DNA from: Hofstenia miamia
Lineage: Eukaryota; Xenacoelomorpha; Acoela
Direction of reading: 5' to 3'
Length of the DNA stretch: 64,000 nucleotides
Assembly (NCBI GenBank): GCA_004352715.1
Contig: SCFE01000023.1
Span: 2,366,079 to 2,430,078 of the forward strand
This document shows, one piece after another, positions 11,169 through 20,919 of the stretch. How positions within the stretch are numbered: the stretch's first letter is position 1; every line of letters starts with the position of its first letter. Under the pieces are notes generated by a model, which was not told the DNA's origin, did not search any database, and worked only from the letters and a program-made list of their open reading frames with translations. Position numbers and translations under genes: made by a program.

Positions 11169-11815
11169 TAGTCGATTGAACAGAAGGAGATCACAGGCAT
11201 GGAAGTAGAGTGACAGCGGGAGAGTGGAGAATTTCAGCAGAGCGTCTTTATAGTCCAAAGAGGAAATCCATTTGAAAGCGCGTTTCTGGAAATGTTCCAT
11301 GGAGTGGAACAAAGCACAAGAAGGCCACCAACAAGGAGACGCGTAGAGAAGAATGGCGCGAGGAATGGACTTGAACAAAGAGAGTTTCACAGTGGACGAG
11401 TTATTAAAAGGAACATTACGGAAAAGGGCAAATAGCGAGGAATTAGCTTTGCGGAGACGCAAAGATGTGGTAGAGCAGAAGGGGGAGCAAGCGCGGGTGT
11501 GAAACTCGGAGCTGGATGACTGGGGAGAGATGAGACAGAACATGAGGCAGCAGCAGTGTAGGAGAAAATTTGAGATTGTAGTGAGGAAACATCAGAGGAA
11601 AGCTTTGTGGGGGATTCAGACTAGGATGATATCACACCAGGACCATCATTGGAGGATGGGATCGAGGTATAGAGAGAAGTAACAGCTTGGCGCAGGAACG
11701 AAATGATGGCGTCTTTCTTTAGACCACCAACAGCGGAGGTAAACTGGGCATCGCTCAAATTTTTGAGGTCGGACAGCGAAATTGGAGGCATAACTGAAAT
11801 CTAATTAAACTCTAT
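11169..11815 (-). mobile_element. LINE-A copy 2: ORF1 5' end fused to ORF2 C-terminal piece
   Basis: On the minus strand 11815-11475 is a LINE-A 5' end: leader at 11815-11793, ATG near 11791, and an ORF1 N-terminus with a premature TAG in the Ser-rich part. Near 11465 it switches without spacer into the ORF2 C-terminal segment (LRLRKANSSLFALFRN onwards), which runs to 11169 and stops at an 18-N gap (11151-11168). Normal gene order would place some 3 kb between these parts. The junction falls at the hairpin word CTTTGCGTCTCCGCAAAG, also used as a break point in copy 1. Either an internal deletion or a chimeric contig. Confidence 0.7.
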
Positions 11816-13790
11816 AATAAACAGGCAAAGCCAATCCTGCAGTGTATCTAAATTCAGCTGTAAATTGTTAAACAATGTTTGTTTATCACTAGAAACAGAA
11901 TGGAGATTCGTATCATCAACAAAAAGAGTAGTCGATGCATTTAAATGAGTTGGTAAGTCATTAATATATAATAAATACAGAAATGGTCCTAAAATCGATC
12001 CCTGAGCTACACCATATTTTATCTCTTTCAAGTAAGATTTATCAGTCGTCACATATATATTGATAACACTGATTAAGATAACTTTCAAATAGTTTGAGTA
12101 TATGGTCCCTTACACCAAAGTTATTTAGATTATTTAATAAAATATGTCAAATGCATTTTTTAAGTCAATAAAAACGCAAGACGAAAATTGTTTTCTTACA
12201 TTTTAAGCAAATTTCATTAATGCTAAAGTGGTATTGTGATTTTTTCTAAACCCAAATTGATTAGAATTGATTAATTTATGTTTGTTTACATAACTAATTA
12301 ATCTATTGTATATAAGTCTTTCAAAAACTTTGCTAAAAACAGGTAATAGTGAAATTGCTCTATAATTTGAAGGTTTGCATATATTTCCACTTTTATGTAT
12401 AGGTATGATCTTAGCTATTTTCATTTTTTCTGGAAATACGGAGGTTTTGTTTGCAGAGATTAAATATATCTGTCAACGGATTTAAAAGTGTTCGTGATAA
12501 GGCTTTAATTACTTTAGATGATATACCATCAAAACTAGTTGATGACTTTGATTTAATATGTTCAATAACCTTTTATAATTCTATACTTGTTATAATATTG
12601 AAAAAATGGAATTATTGTCAGTTTGGTATGAATGCAAAGTTGGAGGCATATTTTTGCCAAGGAAGATCCAACATTTACAAAATAGTAGTTGAATTTAGTA
12701 CAACCGATATAATTTTTATTAGCATGTTTATTTTTGCTTCCTGTTATATTATTCAAAATAGAATAGAATTACTTTGAACCCTTTAATACAGTATTAATTT
12801 TATTAGTATAATATTTTCGTTTAATGTTTCGTACTTTAGATACCAATTTATTTCTATAATGCAAAAAACTGTTTAAGTTTTTTGTACATTTATTTGGTTT
12901 AAATTTCCTGTAAGCTAAATTTCGTTTTGTTACTAAATTTTTTACTGAATTATTTATGAAGTTTATAGAATAATCTTTTTGAATTTAACAATCTTAAATT
13001 TTTCAATTGTTTCTTGTAATATATCAAATGAGTTGGTAAGTCATTATATATCATAATAGCATTTGAAAAAGTGGTTATGTGTATATCTTTAAATCGCTGC
13101 ATTAAAAGAAACATACAATGTAATAGTTTTTCATTAGAAAACAAGAATGAATAATATGAAATCAATGTCTTTTTATTTATAATCAGTTTTGCATGTTATA
13201 GATATAGGAAAATGATCAGTAAAGATATCGTTAAGTATATCAACAGACACTATGTCGTCCATTTTAAAATTTGTAATTATATGATCTAAACACGAGCCAT
13301 TGTTATTGTGTGGACGAGTAACGTCATTAAATAGAAAGTTAAAGTTGTTTGCGGATATACATTGTAAATATGAATCACTAATGGGTGTTGCTATTAGAGT
13401 ATCAATGTTAAAATCTCCCATAATGATACATGGAGATCTTGTTTTGTTGCGATCATCAAGAAAATTTTCAAAGTTTGAAATGAAATTGTACTTGTCATTG
13501 TTTGGCGGATTATATATGACACATATATTAAAGCTAAGAGAGTTTGATAATTGACATCTACATATTATGCATTCTGATATATAATTGACGTCTAGAATTT
13601 CACAATTAATTGATTTGGCCAAGTAAATTGCTTCACCACCGCCTTTCTTTTTTAACCTAGGTTTTGAAATTAAAGGATGGCAATTTTCAATATGATAAAA
13701 TCCTAAGTCGTTATTTTCTTTAATTCATGTCTCAGTTAGACATTCTTGACTGCGAATTTTACTGTGGTTATTGTCCAAAACACATGCGAT
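11816..13790 (-). mobile_element. LINE-B: older CR1/L2-like retrotransposon, split and decayed
   Basis: Minus strand from 13790: endonuclease start (LTETWI-like, near 13730; GGGEAIYLAKSINCEI near 13625), core (NICVIYNPPNNDKY near 13510, CIIMGDFNIDTL near 13425) and end (DHIITNF, TDHFPISITC near 13205). A poorly preserved linker covers 13165-12440. The reverse transcriptase follows: IIPIHKSGN, PSNYRAISLLPVFSKVFERL near 12370, FGFRKNHNTTLAL near 12235, a frame break, then GVAQGSILGPFLYLLYINDL near 12000 and FVDDTNLHSV near 11915. It stops at LQDWL where LINE-A copy 2 is inserted. Its continuation is at 8111-7976. Several frame breaks; dead. Confidence 0.78.
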
Positions 13791-15392
13791 TAGTTATGTG
13801 CCCGCATTAATGACCTCGCTCAAACCGCTTCACCACAGGACGCTTACCACTACTTCTCTCGCACAACTTGTTCAGACAATTCGTAGTGAGTAGTCAGAAC
13901 AAAGCAAACGCGCCAAGAATGTTATTGTCACAGGAACAAAACCCAATGCAAACGCTGGAGCTGAGAGACAAATAATTTATCAGCTGTTTGCCGATTTGAA
14001 GCTGCACATCAACCCCGATGACGTTAAAAACGACCGACTTGGCCCTATCCCTGACGAGACTGGTTTTCAGCGCATTATTATTACGTTACCATCTGAAACG
14101 GGCAAATGAAAACTTGTCAGTCGCGCAAAACATTTGCGTGCTAAGAGATCAGAAAACAGTAGCAAAACCTATATCATATTCAATGGTGCTGTTGTGGAAA
14201 AGAAAAACAAGTCTTCATGACTATATAGTTCATCAATAAAACCATCTCGCTCATTGGATTCGCATTCCCTCGATTTTACCACTGGCACTTTCTTGCCTTC
14301 TGTACTCCTCACGAACTTTGAGTAGTAACTTCTCAAAAACACTCACTATATCTGCATCTCTGAAACTTGGCTTGGTGAAGAAGACTCGTCTATTTATTAT
14401 AGCTTACCAAACTATGCCACTCCTGTCCTTTGCGAAAGCCGGGACCATACAGGAGTCGGAGTTGATTTATCCCCATACAACTGTCGGAAAACATTGGAGA
14501 CAGGAATTCCCTGATATATCTAAAGAGATTGGGATTATTGTTTTAACCTTTCCTGATACTAAACTGCTTCTGTGTTGCCTTAACATTGGACCGAATCTCC
14601 CAAGTGCCGCAAATTCTTATATTAATATATTTTTATTTGATGCTCTGGATACAACACTCTTGAAGCACCCCAATCATTTGTGGTGAATTTAACAGTTTTT
14701 TCATGAAGCAAACACTTCCTGATTTCTGTTCATCTTTTGCTATTGTTAATCTTATTTCTGCCAAAGCAACATTCAACTCTAACCTTGACGTTTTTCTGTG
14801 TCCCTCTGATATCATATATCTATACAATGATGTTCAAATTTGCGCGCCATTAGGCGCTTCTGATCACTTTACGTGCTTTGTGCAACCCAATGTTCCCTCT
14901 CGCTTCGATTATCCTCGCTAAACAGTACTTGATCTACATAGAAGCAATGTATTTGCCTTTGTTAATCACTTAGCCCACAGTGTCATTGACAAAGTTTCTT
15001 CTATGTCGTGCATTAATCAGAAAGTAGATCATTTCTACGCTTGTTTGTTCGGCGCCATGGCTACAATCCCTTCTAGGAGTGTTAAACTCATTGACACTAA
15101 TCCTCCTTGGTTCACCAAGACCGTTATGGATATAAGTTACAAGAAGGAACAAGCGTTTTCAAGGGGTGATAGGAACAAACTCTTACATTTCAGTAAAAAC
15201 CGCAATAACCAGTGCTAAAAAGCTTTGCCTAAGTAGCGCTAATGATGCACGCAGCTCATGGGCCATTTTCCACTCGCTTATTACTGGTACCAGCAGGTCT
15301 ATTATTAATAATATTCTGCGCAAATCTCCAAATGTCGATGCCGCTCTCAATGATATTGCCGCTCTTTTCCAACCTTCCATGAAACCATGAAA
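13791..15392 (+). mobile_element. LINE-D: ORF1 plus endonuclease relic, RT missing
   Basis: Head-to-head with LINE-B. The first part is an ORF1-like RRM frame (NVIVTGTKPNANAGAERQII near 13920, LHINPDDVKNDRLG near 14010) with TGA at 14107 and a stop near 14217. The second part is an apurinic-type endonuclease: ISETWLGEEDSS near 14353, then GIIVLTFPDTKLLLCCLN near 14530, a shifted stretch, and APLGASDHFTCF near 14846 holding the SDH motif. A linker follows with NPPWFTKTVMDISYKKEQAF near 15098. It ends at FQPSMKP before a TGA near 15388, just where the reverse transcriptase should begin. Frame breaks near 14500 and 14690 make it non-functional. Confidence 0.68.
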
Positions 15393-15463
15393 AAACAGCT
15401 ATATACACTACAAAAGGGTATATGTCTATATGTAACAGTATTATGATTAAAACTAACTCCTTA

Positions 15464-15688
15464 GGCCACGGTTAGACTAGTAATTTGCTCAAAAGTGATC
15501 TATCACATTTTAAGTGAATCGCACGTCTAACCACCCGAGATAATTAGCGATGTGACGATCACGAAGAAATCGTGCGCGTTCGATTTCCTTGTGATCGTCA
15601 CATCGGTAATTATCTAGGGTGGTTAGACGTGCAACGCTTTCAAAAGTGACAGATCACTTTTAACCCATCACCTAGTCTAACCGTGATC
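15464..15688. mobile_element. Harbinger-like hairpin MITE, copy 1
   Basis: A 225-bp non-coding element that is one long imperfect palindrome. Left end GGCCACGGTTAGACTAG, right end CTAGTCTAACCGTGATC. It is flanked on both sides by TTA (15461-15463 and 15689-15691), a 3-bp target duplication of the TWA type used by PIF/Harbinger transposons. A near-identical copy lies at 53825-54050 and a shorter relative at 63387-63523. Confidence 0.82.
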
Positions 15689-15691
15689 TTA

Positions 15692-16182
15692 GATACTATA
15701 AGCATAAAAATAAAAGCACTTCTAGCCAGAGTCCTCAAAGGTTAATCGATTAATCGTTAATCGGTTAATTGATCGTTGCCGTAATTAAAGCGAGATAATT
15801 GATCGTAAACAACAGGTTCATCGCCGATTAATTGCCTGCAAATTGGAAATTGTCTCGGTCGTGAATATGATGGTTTATTGTGCAAATATGTTAAACACGT
15901 CATCATTGCTGCATTTCAAGTGAGCGCGATATAGATTGAATTAAACTTTCAGAGTGCTTGCATTGCATGCAGACCTGATGATGCGTTTAATTAGCTAGCA
16001 TGTTGCTGTGTGCATTTTAGGCCTCGCGCGCACTAGTGATTTTTTAGTTTAAATATAACAAAGGGGTTTGTTCTTGTCAGCGTGTACTAGTGATTAAACT
16101 AATACGTTGATAGAAAAATTGGAACACGCTCTATTTTTGGGCTGATTAAACTTTTGACCGATTTTTAATCAGCTTATATGAG
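15692..16182. other. Non-coding stretch with TTAATCG repeats
   Basis: No gene seen. 15738-15772 is a run of overlapping TTAATCGATTAATCG-type words, and ACTAGTGATT recurs near 16033 and 16085. Otherwise AT-rich. Confidence 0.5.
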
Positions 16183-16605
16183 ATGGAACGTAGTGAAAAA
16201 CTTTTGAAAATCAAAACTCTTCTAAAGTCGGATGATCCTAGGGCCGTACATAATGCTTTGAATACTATTCAGTTTGTTCATGATATATCGTCATTTCATG
16301 AGTCCAGTTATACTGAATGTTCTTTAAATAATGCAGAAAAAGACATTTGTTTTTACATTTCCGGAGTCGTGGGTCACAAAATTGCAAATGATCGATTTAC
16401 CTGTGAATGTTGCTTTTGTATATGTGTTTTGAGAGGCGATTCTGAAGTTCAACAGGAATATTAATCATATTTACATGAAATTGGTGGGCTTGAAATCCCA
16501 AGTGATTGTTTAATTGATTTAGTGTCAATTTTTTTATACCTCAGTATAAACCATGAACAATTTATTCAAGAATTCTCAATGAAGGCAACTTACAATGCGG
16601 AGTAG
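16183..16605 (+). mobile_element. P-element/THAP9-like transposase C-terminal relic
   Basis: A 93-codon frame from ATG 16183 to TAA 16462 continues in frame to TAG 16603. It contains ICFYISGVVGHKI, a Cys cluster CECCFCICVL, then after the stop YLHEIGGLEIPSDCL. The order I(A/S)G.V..K, C..C, GGL..PS resembles the C-terminal region of P-element-type transposases, which also carry a Cys pair and a GGL..PS motif. The N-terminal THAP and catalytic parts are absent. Superfamily assignment is by motif order only. Confidence 0.45.
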
Positions 16606-16819
16606 TCAGTGTTTTAATGGAGCTTAAGTCCATCAATATAAGATTTTGCAGTCTTCATGACAAATTTATTACTGCCGCTATTGCAAAATCACGTTGAAAT
16701 TTTTTTTTCAATAATTTGCAAAAGAGTATGAACGGTGAACTAAGCAAGCGAAAATGTAAAAAGATTAAGTTTTAAGCTTTGTATTTGTTTCTAAGTTTAT
16801 TTTTTATTTTTGTTAATCT

Positions 16820-17184
16820 TTTTCTATTGTAATTATATATATTATATATATTATATATATATATATATATATACATATATTGGCCGTTTGTAAATTTTAC
16901 TCGCATATATATTTGGCCATTTGTAAAAATTGGCCGTTTGTAATTGTTCTTCTATATATATTGGCAATTTGTAATATCCTACATATATATTAGCCTTTTG
17001 TAATAAAATTTTACTTGGTAAATGCTTTGTATTGAAATATATAGGTTGGTAATCTGTTAATTTCCTATTCTAATCAAATAATGATTATATTTTTAGTAGT
17101 TCAAGTCAAAATTTACCTGAAAACAGAAAACGAAATGAACAAAAGCAATGAATAATAAGCAAATAACAACACACTACTACAGTT
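16820..17184. repeat. TA microsatellite and cluster of TTGGCCGTTTGTAA motifs
   Basis: A TA-rich run (16836-16880) leads into five direct copies or variants of TTGGCCGTTTGTAA at 16880-16893, 16913-16926, 16930-16943, 16961-16974 and 16990-17003, several preceded by ATATATAT. The same 14-mer recurs around the recombinase-like ORFs that follow. Confidence 0.85.
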
Positions 17185-17742
17185 TTATTTTTGTTTGTTT
17201 CTTTTTGACTTTGGGGGATTGGAAGTATATGAACAAGAAGGAGAATCAAGTTCATTACTGTAGAAATCCAACAAGCCACTAATTTCTTTTTCTGATGCAG
17301 GAGCAATATAATCACGGTTAGCTGTAAGTTCTGAGTGCCCAGTTTGCGTTAAATGCATTTTTCTTTTCTTTGGTGAGAGTGGCCTAGTCTTTGAAATATG
17401 TGTATCCCATATTTTTCGAATTACAGTGGGAGTTATATTTTTTGCATACCCAACGTATTCTTTTAAAAATTTTGAAACAAAGTAGTTCATGTTATGTTGT
17501 ACTTCATTTTTTGAGGATGAAAATATGTACTTAGGGTTTTCTTTATAAATCTTTCTGTACTTTTTTATTATGCCATCAATTAAGTTTTGATAGAATGGCG
17601 TAATTCTAATACTCACTTTGTATTTATACCCAGTTTTGCCTTTTGAGCTTGTAAACATATTCTCTTTATTTTTTTTAATTTCCGCATATTGATCCACAGT
17701 TAAACTAAGGAGTGGTAAAGGTCTAATGTTAATTGATTCCAT
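17185..17742 (-). mobile_element. Tyrosine-recombinase-like protein (Crypton-like), C-terminal part
   Basis: An intact 185-codon minus-strand frame starting at ATG 17742. The C-terminal half follows the tyrosine recombinase fold pattern: NITPTVIRKIWDTH holds a candidate catalytic Arg (R109) in the place of HxLR, MHLTQTGHSELTANRDY holds a GHS box (H136), and Y145 is the candidate nucleophile at the usual distance. The tail is basic and Ser-rich. Such enzymes cut and join DNA through a Tyr-DNA bond; eukaryotic stand-alone versions are Cryptons. It is too short to include the usual N-terminal core-binding domain, which may be encoded by the upstream ORF at 18133-18684 or be lost. It sits between oppositely oriented copies of TTGGCCGTTTGTAA (16880-17003 and 17878-17891). 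Confidence 0.58.
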
Positions 17743-18132
17743 AGTACTAGAATTTATATCAATTTTAACCTAGATATACTAAAGTGATGTAAATTAAACC
17801 ACTAAAATTGGATATCAATACAATTACTTGAACATTAATATGCTAATTATTATGTTTTGCAGTTATTATGTTACTAATTACAAACGGCCAATTATATGTA
17901 TTTTGAACAATATATAACAAAAAATTGAAAAAAATTTTTTTTGCAAAAAAATCCTCTTAAACAAGTATTTATGAAGTAAAATAGATAATGCAAGGAAAAT
18001 TTTTTTCAATTTTAATTTTTTGAAGATTTTGGCCGTTTGTAAAAGAAAAATTGTCAAATTTGGCCGTTTGTAACATTTAGAGCAGTTTACTATGTGACAA
18101 ACGGCCAATATATATATATAGGTATGTATATT
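17733..18132. repeat. Spacer with inverted TTGGCCGTTTGTAA motifs; start of 206-bp direct repeat
   Basis: 17733-17938 is repeated almost exactly at 18711-18916. Within the spacer the 14-mer TTGGCCGTTTGTAA lies inverted at 17878-17891, forward at 18029-18042 and 18060-18073, and inverted near 18097-18108. The last faces the TA run at 18108-18120. A long A/T homopolymer-rich part (17920-18030) separates them. Confidence 0.8.
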
Positions 18133-18684
18133 TTACGAACTAATATATTCTTTAAATGTTTCATTAAGTACAGCTTTAATTGAGTTTGGATCATTTTCTG
18201 ATGCTTTAAGCTTAGAATTTAAGTACTTAAAGAACTTTTCGATTAAATTTGTTATTTGATCACACTGTATTTGAGGAATTGGTAGCATTTGAATTATGTC
18301 ATTGGGTAAGCTGTCTTTTGATGACGTATTTGCAATTTTGATAATAGTACTATCACAATGACATTTTAAACTTTTCCTGGACATGTTTGTAAATCGCAAT
18401 TTGGAATTAGAACAGGCAAAAACTAGTTTAGAGTTTCTTGTACGGTAAAATCCCAGAATTATTTTCCTCTGATGCTCTGTTAAATTCAAATGAGAGTACC
18501 TCAAATGATCAGGAATTTTTTTGAATTTCTTGTTACACAAAATGCAGGCTTGCAAGATACTGTCCTGGCAAATTCTTGATGACGGCTTTCTTGGTTTTTA
18601 ACACATAAAGGAGATTTTTGCTTTTCCATCGATATTCAGCAAATCTATCGTAGTTAAAACTGAATCAAAGTCCGCTTCTGACAT
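18133..18684 (-). mobile_element. Zinc-finger ORF of the recombinase-like element
   Basis: Minus strand from ATG 18684-18682. The frame is open except for one TAA at 18600-18598, 28 codons in, and ends at 18133. Soon after the stop comes CILCNKKFKKIPDHLRYSH, a Cys2-His2-type finger (CxxC, nine residues, HxxxxH), then about 110 codons rich in Lys, Asn and Ser without known motifs. It lies upstream of, and in the same sense as, the tyrosine-recombinase-like ORF, so the two may be parts of one transposase read by splicing or frameshift. The single stop could be an intron, a mutation or a sequence error. Confidence 0.5.
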
Positions 18685-18710
18685 AATTCTAAAAACGTAT
18701 AATTTGATTA

Positions 18711-18960
18711 ATTGATTCCATAGTACTCGAATTTATATCAATTTTAACCTAGATATACTAAAGTGATGTAAATTAAACCACTAAAATTGGATATCAATAC
18801 AATTACTTGAACATTAATATGCTAATTATTATGTTTTGCAGTTATTATGTTACTAATTACAAACGGCCAATTATATGTATTTTGAACAATATATAACAAA
18901 AAATTGAAAAAAATTTNTATATATATATTAATATATTATATATATTATATAATATATATA
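18711..18960. repeat. Second copy of 206-bp repeat, then TA run
   Basis: 18711-18916 duplicates 17733-17938, including the start-codon region of the recombinase-like ORF and an inverted TTGGCCGTTTGTAA at 18857-18870. It ends at a single N (18917) followed by a TA-rich tract to about 18960. The N makes an assembly join likely. Confidence 0.8.
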
Positions 18961-19089
18961 AACATTAAACACATAAATAAATTATTTGCTGCTAAAAGTT
19001 ACTGCATTTCACTTTTCATTGAAAAATATTGAATGACCTTGTTTTTGAAATGCTTTGCTGCAAGTTTTCAGGCGTATTAATTTAGTAGG

Positions 19090-19415
19090 TCATGTCCTAA
19101 CCCTAACTCAAACCATACCCCAAGCAATATGTAGAAGAGATATGCAAATACTTTGTTTCAAAGCCTTAAAAGGCTTTCCTTTGTTTACATAATTTAAAAT
19201 GAATATGTTTTCATTGAGTTCGCTCTTTCATGGTAAAGAACATATTATAATGTTAGTTTTATGGTGTGGGTTACGATTATATTTAGTGTAGAATTTAGCT
19301 TAAAGAATAGCCTTAAGGGTTATGTTTTGGGTTAGGGTTAGAGATATAGTTAGAGTTAGATTTGGAGTTAAGATTATGATTTAAGTTATGGTTTGCGTTA
19401 GGGTTAAGGTTATAA
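19090..19415. repeat. Degenerate telomere-like TTAGGG/CCCTAA words in inverted order
   Basis: CCTAACCCTAACTCAAACC lies at about 19097-19115. About 190 bp further on, from 19308 to 19410, is a run of GGGTTAGGGTTAG, GTTAGAGTTAG and GCGTTAGGGTTAAGG. The two orientations face each other. These are decayed relatives of the animal telomere repeat or a transposon end built of such words; not a functional array. Confidence 0.6.
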
Positions 19416-19711
19416 TTATCTTGGTAAATTAGCTTATTTTGAGTAGGTAAAGGAGATAACGCAAAAGTACCGTGTTTTCATATATGAATTTTAGCCGATA
19501 ATTGGCTGTGAAAATAAATCTTTGGCCGCGGCCGGCCGTTAGACGTGACTCTTTGGCTATAGCCGGCTGTTGGTCGCGGTTATGGCCGCAGAACACTAGT
19601 TCCCTGTCAACATTTGCATATTGCATCGTGAGTTTTACCCACTGCTTTACGAAAATAAATGGTTAATTGATTTTATTAACTGCGCGATAGCAAAAGACAG
19701 TGTAGCACACT
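19416..19711. other. Non-coding, with a GC-rich GGCCGG/GCCGGC patch
   Basis: 19520-19590 is far richer in G and C than its surroundings, with repeated TTGGC...GCCGGC words that can fold on each other. No gene recognised. Confidence 0.45.
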
Positions 19712-19915
19712 TGTTTGAAGGGGGTCATATACTGTCAAACTTAATTACCCGGCACAATTGTTTGACGAGAAAAATCGAAAGCAATTAGCTCGCTGACCTA
19801 AGGTTTTACAACAAGTTGAAAGGGTGATACACGTTCAAACTTATCGTGGATTTGTATGCCGAGCAATTATGTAATTAAGTTTGACACACAAGTTTGCCCG
19901 TGTATCACCCCCTAA
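19712..19915. repeat. Foldback repeat with 15-bp perfect inverted arms
   Basis: GTCAAACTTAATTAC at 19734-19748 is exactly inverted at 19871-19885. The outer parts also pair loosely (GGGGGTCATATACTG against the reverse of CGTGTATCACCCCC). A related direct unit, AGGGTGATACACG, lies at 19819-19831. Probably a non-autonomous DNA transposon. Confidence 0.55.
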
Positions 19916-20149
19916 AGGCATGCCCCTAAAAATTTTTTATTAAAAAATATACTCAAGATTCGGCAAATTCAATGTGGATAAAACTTATTGCTTAACCTAT
20001 TTCATATATACCAAATATAACCAGTCGTTTTCAAAAAGAAATGTTTAATAATACTAATTTATTCAGCGCTAATTAATAATGTAGCAAAAGTATTGAGCTT
20101 AATTATAATAGTTTTTGTATTCAGTGCCCTTATAATAGTGCATCAAACT
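19916..20149. repeat. Dispersed repeat, copy related to 29878-30170
   Basis: Shares CATGCCCCTAAAAA/CGTGCTCCCTAAAAA, ATACTCAAGAT, TTTATTGCTTAA, CAGTCGTTTTCAA and AATAATACTAAT in the same order with 29878-30170. Ends with the unit TTGTATTCAGTGCCCTTATA. Confidence 0.65.
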
Positions 20150-20855
20150 GTATTAATAATAATAATAATAATAATGAAGGACTTTATTAGATTCTGAAGA
20201 CAAAATAAAAAAGTCAATGAGGACGGTCACAAGAGATGAAGAAAGAGCTGATGTAAGAGTAGGCGAATTGGGAGAAGGGCTCTGCAAAGGAAAGATGTCA
20301 AAGATTTCTTAGTTTTTTTTCCATTGGAGGGTTGAGAATCGAGATGAAATTAGCAGCAGCACGATCACGATTGAAAAAACAACTGAAGTGTGTGATTTTT
20401 CTTGCGATGACGAACAGAGCACATGATAACACCATTAGAGCGAGTGGAGTGGGAATCGCAGAACTTTATGAAATCAAAAGGATCAAGGTCCAATTTGCGA
20501 GTGAGCAAGTGATCGAATAGGCATGAAAATAGAGCGACAGTGGAAGAGTGGAAAATTTGACAAGGGCGTGTTTGTATGGCAAGGGAGAGATCCATTTGAA
20601 GGCACGCTTCTGGAAACGTTCAATGGAGTGGAACAAGTCACGAAAAGGCCACCAAAAAACAGAAGCGTAGAGAAGAATGGCCTGGGGAATGGACTTGAAC
20701 AAAGAGTTTCAAAGCAGACGGGTAATTGAAGGGAACGTTGCGGAAGAGGGCAAAGAGTCAGGGATTAGCTTTGCGGAGACGCAAGGACACATGTCCTGAC
20801 TAATTTAATTTCACAGCAAGTTAAACTCCGAGATGAGTATGATGAGGCAGACCAG
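20150..20855 (-). mobile_element. LINE-A copy 3: 5'-truncated, divergent
   Basis: Minus strand, from about 20855 (LGV.L part of the RT C-terminal region) to an ATT-repeat 3' tail at 20153-20176. Recognisable stretches are SIPQAILLYASVFWWPFRDL near 20690, RFQKRAFKWIS and LLTRKLDLDPFDFIKF near 20480. Several frame breaks. It is more diverged from copies 1 and 6 than they are from each other, so it is older. It lies between two units of the GCGCCATTATAAT-type repeat (20118 and 20883), which appear side by side without insertion at 30118-30165. Confidence 0.78.
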
Positions 20856-20919
20856 AAGGGACAGGCCTATTATAATATATGAAGTGTATTGAGCGCCCTT
20901 ATAATTATAATTATTGTTA

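Noticed and set aside
16880-18870. CRISPR-like array because of the repeated 14-mer
   Set aside because: Repeat is short, spacers are irregular (3 to 870 bp), orientation alternates, and the genome is animal.
19090-19415. Interstitial telomere from chromosome fusion
   Set aside because: Orientation is CCCTAA then TTAGGG, opposite to a fusion, and the words are degenerate and few.
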